NCBI RefSeq assembly: GCF_009911795.1
Contig: NZ_CP047898.1
Coordinates: forward strand, 3,720,001-3,784,000
DNA from: Pseudarthrobacter psychrotolerans
GTDB taxonomy: Bacteria; Actinomycetota; Actinomycetes; Actinomycetales; Micrococcaceae
Length of the DNA stretch: 64,000 nt
Reading direction: 5' to 3'
In this document: positions 8,898 through 17,772 of the stretch, piece by piece
Layout of the letters: the number at the start of each line of letters is the position of its first letter
Position numbering within the stretch: the first letter of the stretch is position 1
The notes under the pieces: model-generated
Told to the model about the DNA's origin: nothing
Database searches by the model: none
What the model saw: the letters and a program-made list of their open reading frames with translations, nothing else
Program-made: the position numbers and the translations under genes

Positions 8898-9941
8898 TCA
8901 CGTGGTCCATTCCCCCGGTAACGCGCGGCGGATTAGGCCACGCGGCGGGGATTTTTGCGTCCTGACTCCGGCAGCTTCGAGTTTCCGCCGCAACACCTCC
9001 GGGTCGGTAACGGCTTTCCAGTCCCAACGAACGACGGTGTAGCCGAGCGCCCGCAGCCGATCCTCGCGCTTTTTCTCCGCCAGAACCGTTTCCCGCGCGC
9101 TGCGGCCGCCGAGGAGTTCGTCGTCGAGATACTTGGAGTCGCCGTCGAACTCCCCAATGACGCCGTAATCCGGCCAGAAAAAGTCTGTCCGCGCAATGAA
9201 ACCTTCATGGTCATAGAAGGAATGTTGCAGGACCGGAGCCGGGAGCCCCAAAACGTGGATGAGTGCCCGGCTCCGGGACTCCCCGACGGATTCCGACGCC
9301 GCGTCAGCCAGTTCGAGCACCTCCAGGATCCGACGGCGTTTGGCAGCTGAAGCGAGACCGGCCGCCGCATGCTGCACATCGGTCCGGGTGAGGCCTTCGC
9401 CTTCCTTGCGCCGGTTCCCCAGCGCAGCGTCCATGATGGCCACGGACTCAGGAAGTTCCAGCCGGCCAACACAATCCATGACTGTCTGAACCAGTGATGT
9501 CACACCGAACCCACGTGTGCCAACGACGTCGGATTGCCAGTGATGACGGGAGAGCCCGTAACCGCGCACGTCTTCCAATCCGGTGCGGCCTGTCTTCGGA
9601 TCCCTTGCGGCCCGGGTAGTCGGCGGGAGTTTACCCGCCTTGTGGGGTGATGGAGTGAGGATGTGGATGTAGTCAGGGACCTTCGGGCTGGGCAATCGCC
9701 AGGCACGCAGGGCGGTCAAGTAGCAGAAATCTACCGCGGGATCAGAGGCCGCCACGGCTGCCACTGTGGCTGCATAACGTTCCCAGGCCTTGAGGGCGAG
9801 CCAGGCAGGCTTGCTGTAGTAGACGCCCGTTCTGACCCGGATGAGCTCGCCCCTGCCGTAGGCGCGGCTCAAGCCACGGCTACTTCCCGTGAGGGCGCGT
9901 CTGCGGCTGGCGAGGATCAGGGCTGGAGGGGCGGATTCCAT
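8898..9941 (-). CDS. AbiEi-like/DUF559-type protein with putative PD-(D/E)XK-like C-terminus
   Basis: 347 residues, function uncertain. The N-terminal 100 residues resemble AbiEi-type antitoxin winged-helix proteins of actinobacteria (SRAYGRGELIRVRTGVYY, AVDFCYLTALRAWRLP, HILTP). The C-terminal 100 residues resemble the DUF559/Vsr endonuclease-like fold: DFFWPDYGVIGEFDGDSKY then EKKREDRLRALGYTVVRW, where E, D and E-x-K could form a metal site. No AbiEii-like nucleotidyltransferase toxin lies next to it, so it is an orphan. Such genes are frequent in Micrococcaceae. It converges on serS 27 bp away. Confidence 0.65.
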   Translation of the reverse strand: MESAPPALILASRRRALTGSSRGLSRAYGRGELIRVRTGVYYSKPAWLALKAWERYAATVAAVAASDPAVDFCYLTALRAWRLPSPKVPDYIHILTPSPHKAGKLPPTTRAARDPKTGRTGLEDVRGYGLSRHHWQSDVVGTRGFGVTSLVQTVMDCVGRLELPESVAIMDAALGNRRKEGEGLTRTDVQHAAAGLASAAKRRRILEVLELADAASESVGESRSRALIHVLGLPAPVLQHSFYDHEGFIARTDFFWPDYGVIGEFDGDSKYLDDELLGGRSARETVLAEKKREDRLRALGYTVVRWDWKAVTDPEVLRRKLEAAGVRTQKSPPRGLIRRALPGEWTT

Positions 9942-10213
9942 GGTCTAATGCTCAACTGACCGCCACAGCTCGGCCAGACCCGCCTACTCGGATGTGGATA
10001 AGTCTCAGTAATTCCCCACCGGGTGAGCTTCTCCCCGTGCCATGCGGCGGGGAATTGACCGCGGGGCGGGGAATGTACGGCTGCCAGGCGGGCGGACAGC
10101 GTGCCGAAGGTTAATACTCACACCGGGGATAACCTGTGAGTATTAACCGGCTGTTCATGGGCCCTGTGGCCTGCGTCCTAGCCGGTATCGGGGGTCTCTG
10201 GTCTACTGGATGT
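9942..10213. promoter_or_regulatory. Divergent intergenic region with two inverted repeats
   Basis: Upstream of both the AbiEi-like gene and the HAD gene. It holds an imperfect inverted repeat at 10010-10056 (AATTCCCCACCG and CGGCGGGGAATT, 11 of 12 paired) with another GCGGGGAAT copy just after, and the perfect AT-rich repeat listed separately. No coding region is supported. Confidence 0.5.
10109..10148. repeat. Perfect 14-bp inverted repeat, possible operator
   Basis: GGTTAATACTCACA at 10109-10122 is matched exactly by TGTGAGTATTAACC at 10135-10148, with a 12-nt spacer. The arms are AT-rich against the GC-rich background, and lie about 65 bp upstream of the HAD gene start. Confidence 0.7.
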
Positions 10214-11074
10214 ATGACTACATTGACTGAAACCACAGTCGCTGGCATCGACGACCAGCGGATCGCAAGCGAAAACAGCACCACCAAGTTCATGGTTGCC
10301 CTGGACGTGGACGGAACCCTGGTGGACCACGACGGCCACATGTCCGTTCCCGTCCGGGAGGCCGCCCAGGCCGTGGTCGCGGCAGGGCATGACGTTCTGA
10401 TCGCCACCGGCCGCTCGCTGAACGCCACGCTGCCCATCATCGAGCAGATCGGCATCGACAGCGGTTACGCCGTCTGCTGCAACGGCGGTGTGACCCTCCG
10501 GCTGGATCGGGACCTGGCTGACGGCTACGAAATCATCCACAAGGCCACCTTCGATCCTGCCCCGGCGCTGCGGGCGTTGCGGGAGAAGCTGCCCACCGCC
10601 AAGTATGCGCTGGAAGACGAGGACGGCAACTTCCTGTCCACGGAACGATTCCAGGATGCCAGCTTCGGCGTCGAGGCGATCGGCGTTGACTTCCAGACAC
10701 TGCTGGAAGCCACCGCCGTCCGGCTGGTGGTGTTCAGCACCGAAAACACGCCTGAGGAATTCTCCGCAACCATCAAGGAGATCGGCCTGGCCGGCGTTAC
10801 CTACTCTGTTGGCTGGACCGCGTGGCTGGACATCGCCGCGGCGGGCGTCACCAAGGCCAGCGCGCTGGAACGTCTCCGCGGCCACTTGGGGACTGAACCC
10901 CACAGCACCGTGGCCATTGGCGACGGCCGCAACGACATCGAAATGCTGGGCTGGGCCGGACGTGGGGTCGCCATGGGCCAGGCCCCGGAGGAAGTCATCG
11001 CCGCCGCGGACGAGGTCACGCATTCAGTGTTCGACGACGGCGCCGCGCACGTGCTGCGCAGCCTCCTGGCGTAG
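10214..11074 (+). CDS. HAD-superfamily phosphatase (Cof type)
   Basis: 286 residues. Motif I is VALDVDGTLVDHDG near residue 27, motif II is IATGRS near 60, motif IV is IGDGRNDIEMLGWAG near 237 with the preceding motif III lysine in TKASALERL. The fold with an inserted C2 cap suggests a sugar-phosphate or nucleotide phosphatase; substrate unknown. ATG 10214 is favoured, but the ATG at 10292 immediately before the catalytic motif cannot be excluded, since neither has a good ribosome site. An in-frame GTG at 10136 falls inside the inverted repeat and is rejected. Confidence 0.85.
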   Translation: MTTLTETTVAGIDDQRIASENSTTKFMVALDVDGTLVDHDGHMSVPVREAAQAVVAAGHDVLIATGRSLNATLPIIEQIGIDSGYAVCCNGGVTLRLDRDLADGYEIIHKATFDPAPALRALREKLPTAKYALEDEDGNFLSTERFQDASFGVEAIGVDFQTLLEATAVRLVVFSTENTPEEFSATIKEIGLAGVTYSVGWTAWLDIAAAGVTKASALERLRGHLGTEPHSTVAIGDGRNDIEMLGWAGRGVAMGQAPEEVIAAADEVTHSVFDDGAAHVLRSLLA

Positions 11075-11100
11075 GGCTGCTTCCGCCGCAGCATTGCCCG

Positions 11101-11163
11101 GAGTTTTTGTCCAGATAGTGCCGCCAAATCACTCCCAAACGGGCATTATCTGGACAAAAACTC
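11101..11163. repeat. Long palindrome between convergent genes
   Basis: GAGTTTTTGTCCAGATA (11101-11117) pairs perfectly with TATCTGGACAAAAACTC (11147-11163); TGCC and GGCA extend the stem inward after one G-T pair. It lies between the stop codons of the HAD gene and the ThuA gene and may act as a two-way terminator. Confidence 0.75.
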
Positions 11164-11180
11164 GTGGGGCTTGCCAACCC

Positions 11181-11930
11181 TTAGGCCTCGTCGAACCAGC
11201 CGCGGGCGGGGTTGCTCACGGCCGGGACCGAACGGTGCAGCTCGGGCTGGGCCGCCCAGCGCACGCCGTTGGCGAGGACCCGCTGGATCTGCGGGTGGTG
11301 GTACACCGGGTATTCCTGGTCGCCGGGGCTGAAGTAGAAGATCCGGCCCTTGCCGCGGGTGAACGTGACACCGGACCGGAACACCTCGCCGCCGGCGAAC
11401 GAGCTGATGAAGATCAGGTCGTCGGGGTCCGGGATGTCGAACAGCTCGCCGTACATCTCCTGCTCGGGGATGACGATGGGGCTGTCCACACCCTCGGCGA
11501 TGGGATGCGACGGCTTGACGGTCCATACCAGCTCGCGTTCGCCCTCGTTCCGCCACGCCAGGGAGCAGCTGGTGCCCAGCAGCCGCGTGAAAACTTTGGC
11601 GAAGTGCCCCGAATGGAGCACGATGAGCCCCATCCCGCCAAGGACGTGACGGTGGACGCGTTCGACGACGGCCTCACTCACCTCGGCGTGCGCCATGTGG
11701 CCCCACCACAGCAGGACGTCGGTGTCGGCCAGGATGTCCTCGTCGAGGCCGTGCTCATCGTCGGTGGCCAGGACCGCCGTCGTGATCTCGGCGTCCGGGT
11801 AGTAGGAGCGCAGCCCGGCCGCGATGGCGCCGTGGATGCCGTCAGGGTAGATCTCCCCGATGTGGGACGGCTCGTTGAGGGCCTCGTGGACGCCCTCGTT
11901 CCAGACCCGGATTCTCAGTTTGTCGTTCAT
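11181..11930 (-). CDS. ThuA-domain protein (trehalose utilisation family)
   Basis: 249 residues, class I glutamine-amidotransferase-like fold of the ThuA family. Visible features: [10 protein letters not shown] at the N-terminus, [24 protein letters not shown] near residue 70, [14 protein letters not shown] near 105 and [14 protein letters not shown] near 205. In rhizobial thu operons ThuA works with the dehydrogenase ThuB on trehalose and related disaccharides. The start codon overlaps the stop of the upstream dehydrogenase (TAATG), so the two are translationally coupled. Last gene of the minus-strand sugar operon. Confidence 0.88.
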   Translation of the reverse strand: MNDKLRIRVWNEGVHEALNEPSHIGEIYPDGIHGAIAAGLRSYYPDAEITTAVLATDDEHGLDEDILADTDVLLWWGHMAHAEVSEAVVERVHRHVLGGMGLIVLHSGHFAKVFTRLLGTSCSLAWRNEGERELVWTVKPSHPIAEGVDSPIVIPEQEMYGELFDIPDPDDLIFISSFAGGEVFRSGVTFTRGKGRIFYFSPGDQEYPVYHHPQIQRVLANGVRWAAQPELHRSVPAVSNPARGWFDEA

Positions 11931-13063
11931 TAGAGACGAACCTCCCTCTGCTCCTGCGCCGACTGGTAGCAGGCGTCGATGATTTGGGCCCGGTAGAGCG
12001 CCTGGGATCCGTCGTGCCGGGCCCATCCGTCCGCACTGCCGCGCACTGCCGCCACGAAGTCGTCCACCACGGCCTGGTGCGCCTTGCCGGGCAGGGCCTG
12101 CGGTACGTAGTCGGCGTTTTCGCCGTCCTTTTCCGTAAAGACCCTCAGCGTACCCACAGGTGCCAGCGGGGTGCCCTGCACCTTGAGCTCCGCTCCGCCG
12201 TCGGTCCCGTAGACCATAAAGTCCAGGACGTCATCCGTCTCCCGGTAGCTGGCCCAGCCGGCCTCTATCAGCAGCGTCGCGCCGCCTTCCAGCCGCAGGA
12301 ACGCGGACGCGAAGTCTTCCACCTCGAACGCGTGGCTGCTGCCCATCGCGGTGTAGCGGTCGTTGCCGCCCCGGCCGCGGGGGCCCAGCTCTGAATGGGT
12401 GGTGGCGGACACTGCCACGACTTTCGGTTCGCCGAGCAGGTGTAGGGCATAGTCGAGAGCATGAACGCCGATGTCGGCAAGTGGCCCGCCGCCTGCGAGC
12501 TCGGAGTTGGTGAACCAGCTCCCCAGCATCGGGATCCCGGAGCGCCGCAGCCAGGATGCCTTGGCGTAGTACGGGCGGCCCAGGCCGCCGTCGTCTATCA
12601 CTTCCTTGAGCGCCTGGATGTCACCACGGCGGCGGTGGTTGAAGGCAACATCCAGGACGCGCCCTGCCTTGCGGGCGGCGTCCACCATGGCCTGGCCTTC
12701 GACGGCGTTGCGCCCGATCGGCTTTTCGCTCAGCACGTGCAGGCCCCGTTCCAGGGCGGCGATGGCGATGGGTGCGTGCAGGAAGGTAGGCACTGCCACG
12801 CTGATCGCGTCCAGGCCGCCGTGTTCCAGCATCTCTTCCCAGCCGGCGAAGGCGTTCGGTATGGAGTATTCGGCCTGCAGTGAGTCGCGGAGGTCCTGTT
12901 CCATCCCTGCCAGCGACACGATGCGGACGCCTGCCAGGGAATCGTAGGCCTTGAGGTGCTGCTGTCCCGCCCAGCCAATGCCGACGACGCCCACCCTCAG
13001 TTCTTCGACTCGTGGTTCTTCCAGGGCAGAAGCCTGCTGGCCGGGAGACTGCTCGTTGCTCAC
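11930..13063 (-). CDS. Gfo/Idh/MocA-family NAD(P)-dependent sugar oxidoreductase
   Basis: 377 residues. The N-terminal Rossmann domain starts [18 protein letters not shown] near residue 23, with [18 protein letters not shown] and the conserved catalytic-loop motif LSEKPIGRN near residue 110; the C-terminal dimer domain contains [16 protein letters not shown], with the conserved Asp and His. By family and neighbourhood it probably oxidises the imported sugar or disaccharide, the role of ThuB. It lies 46 bp after the permease gene and overlaps ThuA by one base. Confidence 0.9.
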   Translation of the reverse strand: MSNEQSPGQQASALEEPRVEELRVGVVGIGWAGQQHLKAYDSLAGVRIVSLAGMEQDLRDSLQAEYSIPNAFAGWEEMLEHGGLDAISVAVPTFLHAPIAIAALERGLHVLSEKPIGRNAVEGQAMVDAARKAGRVLDVAFNHRRRGDIQALKEVIDDGGLGRPYYAKASWLRRSGIPMLGSWFTNSELAGGGPLADIGVHALDYALHLLGEPKVVAVSATTHSELGPRGRGGNDRYTAMGSSHAFEVEDFASAFLRLEGGATLLIEAGWASYRETDDVLDFMVYGTDGGAELKVQGTPLAPVGTLRVFTEKDGENADYVPQALPGKAHQAVVDDFVAAVRGSADGWARHDGSQALYRAQIIDACYQSAQEQREVRL

Positions 13064-13109
13064 GGATGTTTCCTTTTCTTGTGTTGTTTGGAACTTGAGT
13101 GGTTGGGTA

Positions 13110-14024
13110 TTAGCCCTTGACGGCGCCGGCGGTCATGCCGGACACGATGCGCTTCTGACACACCAGCACGAGGATGACGAGCGGGACCGTGATGATCACC
13201 GACGCGGCACTGATGGTGCCCAAAGGCTGGTCAAACTCGCTGGTTCCGCTGAAGAACGCGATCGCAACCGGGACCGGACGGGCCTCCGGCGAGGTGGTCA
13301 GCGTGACGGCGAGCAGGAATTCGTTCCACACGGAGATGAACACCAGGATGGCCGTCGTCGCAAGGCCGGGGACCGCCAGGGGCAGGATGACCTTGCGGAA
13401 GGCGGTGAACGGTGTGGCACCGTCCATGTACGCCGATTCCTCGAGCTCACGCGGGATCTCCTTGAAGAAGGAGGTCAGCGTGTAGATCGCCAGCGGCAAC
13501 GCGAACGTCAGTTTCGGGATAATCAGGCCCAGGAGCGTGTCATAAAGGCCGATTTCGCGCCAGATCGCGAACATCGGGGCCGCAATGGCGATGGCAGGGA
13601 AAGTGGTGACTGAGAGGATGAGGGTCAGGATCATGGCTTTGCGGCGCATCTTCAGCCTGGCCAGGGCGTAGGCGGCGAAGGAAGCGAACACCAGCGCCAC
13701 CGTTGTGGTGACGACGGCGATGATCACCGAGTTGCGCAGGGCCAGGAGGAACTCCGGGTTCTGGAACACCACCAGGTAGTTCTCGAACGTGGGCTGGCTC
13801 GGGAAGAGTTCGCCCTTGGACAGGCTCACGCCCTTCTTGAGGGAGGTGTTGACCAGCCAGTAGAACGGTATGAGCGAGAAGCCCATAACGGCAAAGACGA
13901 AGACCCATACGAGCGGGTGCAGCTTCTCCTCGCCGCGGAGCCTGCGCTTCGGTGACCGGCGCTTCGGTGACTGACCGGGGGCGGCGGGTGCCGCCGTCGT
14001 GCGCTTTGCAGTCAGGGTGCTCAT
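13110..14024 (-). CDS. Carbohydrate ABC transporter permease (MalG type)
   Basis: Inner-membrane subunit of a sugar importer, 304 residues, about six membrane helices starting near residue 38 (VWVFVFAVMGFSLIPFYWLV). The EAA loop that docks the ATPase is EELEESAYMDGATPFTAFRK near residue 200. The start has AAGGAGGAACA before it and overlaps the MalF-type gene by 4 nt. The first 30 residues are basic and Pro/Arg-rich. Confidence 0.92.
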   Translation of the reverse strand: MSTLTAKRTTAAPAAPGQSPKRRSPKRRLRGEEKLHPLVWVFVFAVMGFSLIPFYWLVNTSLKKGVSLSKGELFPSQPTFENYLVVFQNPEFLLALRNSVIIAVVTTTVALVFASFAAYALARLKMRRKAMILTLILSVTTFPAIAIAAPMFAIWREIGLYDTLLGLIIPKLTFALPLAIYTLTSFFKEIPRELEESAYMDGATPFTAFRKVILPLAVPGLATTAILVFISVWNEFLLAVTLTTSPEARPVPVAIAFFSGTSEFDQPLGTISAASVIITVPLVILVLVCQKRIVSGMTAGAVKG

Positions 14025-14983
14025 TGTTCCTCCTTAGCGACTTCGCGGATGTTGCCCCCGGCGAAGCGGATGTACACCACGGAAACGGCCATGACGGTGA
14101 GGAAGGTCAGGATGGACAGCGCCGATCCTTCGCCCACCAGCCGGTTTTCGCGCAGCTGGGTGTAGGCCAGCATCGACATGGACTCGGTGCCGTTGGCGCC
14201 GCGGGTGAGCACAAACGGCAGGTCGAAGACGCGCAGGGCATCCATGGTGCGGAAGATCGCCGCGAGCACAATCGCAGGACGCAGCAGTGGCAGGGTGATG
14301 TGGACGAAGGCCTGCCACTTGGTGGCGCCGTCGAGTTCTGCCGCCTCGTAGGTCTCGGCCGAGATGACCTGCAGGCCGGCCAGGATGAGGAGGGCCGCGA
14401 ACGGCGTCGTTTTCCAGACGTCTGCCAGGACGATCACGGCCATCGCGTAGCCGTGCTCGCCGAGCCAGACGACGTCGCCGCCCGGCAGGCCCAGCGTGGA
14501 GAGGACGTTGGTGACCAGGCCGAGGTTGGGCGCGAACATCGTTTGCCAGGTGATGGCGCTGACCACCGTCACCACCGCGTAGGGCAGCAGGACCACGGTG
14601 CGCAGGAGTGCGCGGCCCTTGAACGCGAGGTTGAGCAGCAGCGCCATGGCAGTGCCGAGCACCAGCTCGAGGGAGACCGATAGTCCTGCGAAGAGGAAAG
14701 TCTGGCCGAAGGCCGCCCACCAGTGCGGCCCGCTGAGCGCCGTGATGTAGTTTTCCAGCCCGACGAAGCGGGACAAGCCGGCGGTGCGGACGCTGTACTG
14801 GTTCAGGGACAGCCAGAGCGCGTAGCCGATGGGGACCGCCGCCACCAGGGCCATCAGGACCAGGGACGGAGCGGTCATCCGGACCGCGACCCGCCGCTCC
14901 GCCCGGTCGCGGCCGTTCACGCCGCGACTGTTCACCCCGCGACTGTTCACCCCGCGGCCGGGGGAAAGGGACTTGGTTGCCAT
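14021..14983 (-). CDS. Carbohydrate ABC transporter permease (MalF type)
   Basis: 320 residues, six membrane helices, the second permease of the importer. The EAA loop is AETYEAAELDGATKWQAFVH near residue 210. The N-terminal 30 residues contain a threefold RGVNS/RGVNG repeat encoded by a 15-bp tandem repeat. It begins 2 nt after the solute-binding gene ends and overlaps the MalG-type gene by 4 nt, so all are one operon. Confidence 0.92.
   Translation of the reverse strand: MATKSLSPGRGVNSRGVNSRGVNGRDRAERRVAVRMTAPSLVLMALVAAVPIGYALWLSLNQYSVRTAGLSRFVGLENYITALSGPHWWAAFGQTFLFAGLSVSLELVLGTAMALLLNLAFKGRALLRTVVLLPYAVVTVVSAITWQTMFAPNLGLVTNVLSTLGLPGGDVVWLGEHGYAMAVIVLADVWKTTPFAALLILAGLQVISAETYEAAELDGATKWQAFVHITLPLLRPAIVLAAIFRTMDALRVFDLPFVLTRGANGTESMSMLAYTQLRENRLVGEGSALSILTFLTVMAVSVVYIRFAGGNIREVAKEEQ
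14915..14959. repeat. Three 15-bp tandem units in the 5' end of the MalF-type gene
   Basis: Units GTTCACGCCGCGACT, GTTCACCCCGCGACT and GTTCACCCCGCGGCC follow each other without gaps. On the minus strand they encode repeats of RGVNS in the cytosolic tail; copy number is a multiple of three so changes keep the frame. Confidence 0.8.
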
Positions 14984-14985
14984 GA

Positions 14986-16350
14986 TCAGAAGCTCGCCTT
15001 TGCGGTCTTGATCTCTTCGGCCATCGTCTTCACGGCGTCCTCGGCGGATGCAGTGCCGGAGAGGACGGCGTAGACGTTCTTGTAGATCGCTTGGGAGATC
15101 TGCGGGTAGACCGGGGAGATCGGGCGAGGTTTGGAGCCTTTGACGGAGGCGAGCAGTTCGGTGGCGAACGGCATCTTCGCCAGGACTGCCGCATCGGAGT
15201 AGGCAGCCTCATTGACCGGGGCCTGCGAGAACTCCATGGCCACGTGCTTCTGCCAGTCCGGGGTGGTGGCGAAGTCGATGAAGGCCACAGCCCCGGCCGG
15301 GTTTGTGGAGTGGGCCGAGATGGCCAGGTTCCAGCCGCCCAGGACGCCGGAGGCCTTGCCGCCTTCCCATGCCGGAAGCGGAGCCACGCCGAAGGTGCCG
15401 GCCAGCGGGGTGGCGTTGAGCAGGCGGTAAACGTGCGGCCAGTTGCGCTGATACCCGAAGTTGCCGGACTCGTAGGCCAGCCGGGCCGGGTCCTCGTTGT
15501 AGGTCAGAACCGCCCGCTCCGCCGAACCGTCCTTGAGCCCCTTGGCCATGAAGTCGAGCACCTCACGCGTCTCCGGCGAGTCGATGGTGACCACGCCCTT
15601 GTCGTCCAGCACCTCTCCGCCGGCGCTGTAGAGCATCTCCAGGAAGTTGACCGTGAGGCCCTCGTACTGCTTGCCCTGGTAGACGAAGCTGTTACCAGGG
15701 CTCTTCGCAGCCTCAGCGTAGAGCTGCTGCCAGGTCTCCGGCCTGGCCACCTTGTCCTTCTGGTAGTACACGAGTCCAGCATTGGTGAAGAACGGCGAAG
15801 CCCAGTACTTGTCCTCGTACTTTGCGGTCTCCACGGTGGAGGGGATGAGCCGGTCCATATTGGCCTCGACCAGCTTGGTCTGGTCCAGAAGCCAGCCCTG
15901 GGAGGCGAACTCGGAGGTCCAGATGACGTCCGTGAGGAAAATATCGCATTCGCTGGACTTGCCCTCGAGCCGCTGCACGGCCTGCGTGCGGGCCTCGTCA
16001 GTGGTCGCGCCGATCTCGGTGTATTTGGCGGTGACCTTGCCGTTCGCCGTCGTAAAGGCTTCCGCCGTGCCCTTGTAGATGCCGGAGGCATCCTTGCCGC
16101 CGCAGATGTTGATGCTGCCGCTGGCACCAGCCGCCGACGCCGGATCGGCAGCCGCCGCGTTTGCCGCACCCGGGGTGGCCGCGCCGCCACCGCATCCGCT
16201 CATCAGCAGGCCCGCAGCCATGGCCGCGGCGGCTGCGGCCGTGAGGCGCACGCCCCGCCGGGAATTGCCCTGCAGGGCGGTCGTGCGCGCAACAGCCTTG
16301 GATGGTGCGGTGTCCTCCTGGAGCGGAGAAGATGGTCGAATCAAGTCCAC
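14986..16350 (-). CDS. Sugar ABC transporter solute-binding lipoprotein
   Basis: Extracellular lipid-anchored receptor of the importer, 454 residues. A basic N-region and hydrophobic helix end in the lipobox LLMSGC near residue 52, followed by a Gly/Ala/Pro linker and a family-1 binding protein body (ICGGKDASGIYKGTAEAF, ASPFFTNAGLVYYQKDK, GGWNLAISAHSTNP). I chose GTG 16350 because AAAGGAG lies 6 nt before it; the in-frame ATG at 16380 lacks a ribosome site and sits next to the operators. Ligand is inferred to be a di- or oligosaccharide. Confidence 0.88.
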   Translation of the reverse strand: MDLIRPSSPLQEDTAPSKAVARTTALQGNSRRGVRLTAAAAAAMAAGLLMSGCGGGAATPGAANAAAADPASAAGASGSINICGGKDASGIYKGTAEAFTTANGKVTAKYTEIGATTDEARTQAVQRLEGKSSECDIFLTDVIWTSEFASQGWLLDQTKLVEANMDRLIPSTVETAKYEDKYWASPFFTNAGLVYYQKDKVARPETWQQLYAEAAKSPGNSFVYQGKQYEGLTVNFLEMLYSAGGEVLDDKGVVTIDSPETREVLDFMAKGLKDGSAERAVLTYNEDPARLAYESGNFGYQRNWPHVYRLLNATPLAGTFGVAPLPAWEGGKASGVLGGWNLAISAHSTNPAGAVAFIDFATTPDWQKHVAMEFSQAPVNEAAYSDAAVLAKMPFATELLASVKGSKPRPISPVYPQISQAIYKNVYAVLSGTASAEDAVKTMAEEIKTAKASF

Positions 16351-16392
16351 AAGTGGCTCCTTTGCCGGGCTGGCTTCCATTTCAGTTTTCTA

Positions 16393-16410
16393 TTTGGAAT
16401 CGATTCCAAA
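16393..16410. promoter_or_regulatory. LacI-family operator 1
   Basis: Perfect 18-bp palindrome TTTGGAATCGATTCCAAA with the central CG typical of LacI-family operators, in the leader of the solute-binding gene. Confidence 0.9.
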
Positions 16411-16437
16411 TTCATGACAAGCATCTGGCGGACAACG

Positions 16438-16455
16438 TTTGGAATCGATTCCAAA
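16438..16455. promoter_or_regulatory. LacI-family operator 2
   Basis: Second identical copy of TTTGGAATCGATTCCAAA. Centres of the two sites are 45 bp apart, about four helical turns, allowing cooperative binding by the repressor encoded immediately upstream. Confidence 0.9.
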
Positions 16456-16496
16456 GTAGTGTGACAGGCGCCACGCGAGACTGTCAACCCCTCGTG

Positions 16497-17495
16497 TTAG
16501 TTCCTTGTCGAGTCCCGAACCACGAGTTCATGGGGGAGGAAGGTCCGGCCGCGGCGATGTACTCCCGGCACTGTCATCCGCGCGAAGAGCTCTTCGAAGG
16601 CCAGACGGCCCATGTCATACGCCGGCTGCCTGATTGTGGTCAGTTCCGGGACGCACATTTCCGCCTGTACTGAGTCGTCAAAACCTGCCACAGCGATGTC
16701 GTCGGGCACACGCAGCCCGGCGTCGGTGATTTCCCGGACGCAGCCGGCGGCGACAGTATCGCTGCCGCAGAACACGGCGTCGGGAAGGGGGTCTATCTTC
16801 AGCAATTTCCTGGTCAGGCGACGTCCGGTGTGGAAGTCGAACTCACCTTCCACGAACAGCGTCTGGTCCGGCGACAAACCAGCTTCGGCGGCCGCCTGGC
16901 GAAAGCCTTCCTCGCGCAACCGGCCAGAGCGGGCGGCTCTGTTGCCAATCATCGCCAAGCGGCGGCCGCCGGTTTCAATGAGGTGCCGCGTGATGTCGAA
17001 GGCGGCCTGCCGGTCATCGATGGATACGCCGAACGCCGCCTCGGAGTCGGCGATCTCGCAGACCTGGACAACGCTCAGCTGCTCAGCCATTTCGTCAACG
17101 TCCTCATCCGGCATCGTTGGCGAAAACATAATCAGCCCGTCCACGGACCCGTTTCGCAGCATGTCCACCAACTGCTGCTCCCGTTCCGGGTCCCCGGACG
17201 TCGGAGCGATGAGGCTGACATAGCCCGCCGATGCCGCGGCGTCGCCGACGCCTCGGAAGGCTTCACTGATGATGGGCGAGTTCAGGTTCTTGGCGAGGGC
17301 CAGGATGCGCATGGTCCGGTCCCGGCGCAGGTCGCGGGCAGAAGCGAGAGGCCGATAATTGAGCTGGCGGATGGCCGCTGTGACCTTTTCCTTGCTCGAC
17401 TCGCTGACGGCCGGACTCTTGTTCAGGACGCGGGACACGGTTCCGACTGACACTCCTGCTGTCCTAGCGACGTCCTGGACTGTCGCTCGCGCCAT
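16497..17495 (-). CDS. LacI-family transcriptional repressor
   Basis: 332 residues. The DNA-binding domain is at residues 1-60: VQDVARTAGVSVGTVSRVLN forms the helix-turn-helix and hinge helix NYRPLASARDL follows. The rest is a periplasmic-binding-protein-like sensor domain (IGNRAARSGR, DAVFCGSDTVAAG, VAGFDDS). Two palindromic sites lie between it and the transporter operon, so it very probably represses that operon and is released by the transported sugar or a product. Confidence 0.92.
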   Translation of the reverse strand: MARATVQDVARTAGVSVGTVSRVLNKSPAVSESSKEKVTAAIRQLNYRPLASARDLRRDRTMRILALAKNLNSPIISEAFRGVGDAAASAGYVSLIAPTSGDPEREQQLVDMLRNGSVDGLIMFSPTMPDEDVDEMAEQLSVVQVCEIADSEAAFGVSIDDRQAAFDITRHLIETGGRRLAMIGNRAARSGRLREEGFRQAAAEAGLSPDQTLFVEGEFDFHTGRRLTRKLLKIDPLPDAVFCGSDTVAAGCVREITDAGLRVPDDIAVAGFDDSVQAEMCVPELTTIRQPAYDMGRLAFEELFARMTVPGVHRRGRTFLPHELVVRDSTRN

Positions 17496-17772
17496 TCGGT
17501 TGTCCTTCCGCGACCAGTGCCGCTGGTCCTTGCTGCCATGCCGTGCCGTGCTGCGGCCGGTTTTTCCTCAGCATAGCCGCACGAGGGCGCCGACCATGAT
17601 CCGCGAGGACGCCGCCAGCCGAAACGAATCGGACCGGGGGCGTCCAGCTACGACATCGTGACCTTCACGGCCATGGGGGCGGTCATCGGCGCCATGCAGT
17701 AACGGCGCCCTGCAAGCGGCCCCTTTCAGCAACAGGCCCGTTTCAGTGGCAGGCGGCGTGAGCTGACTGCGT
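17496..17772. other. Intergenic region with no supported gene
   Basis: Upstream of the LacI gene and downstream of the HTH gene. On the plus strand at about 17640-17702 a short frame reads SSYDIVTFTAMGAVIGAMQ and stops; it looks like the tail of a lost gene but I cannot identify it. Confidence 0.35.
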
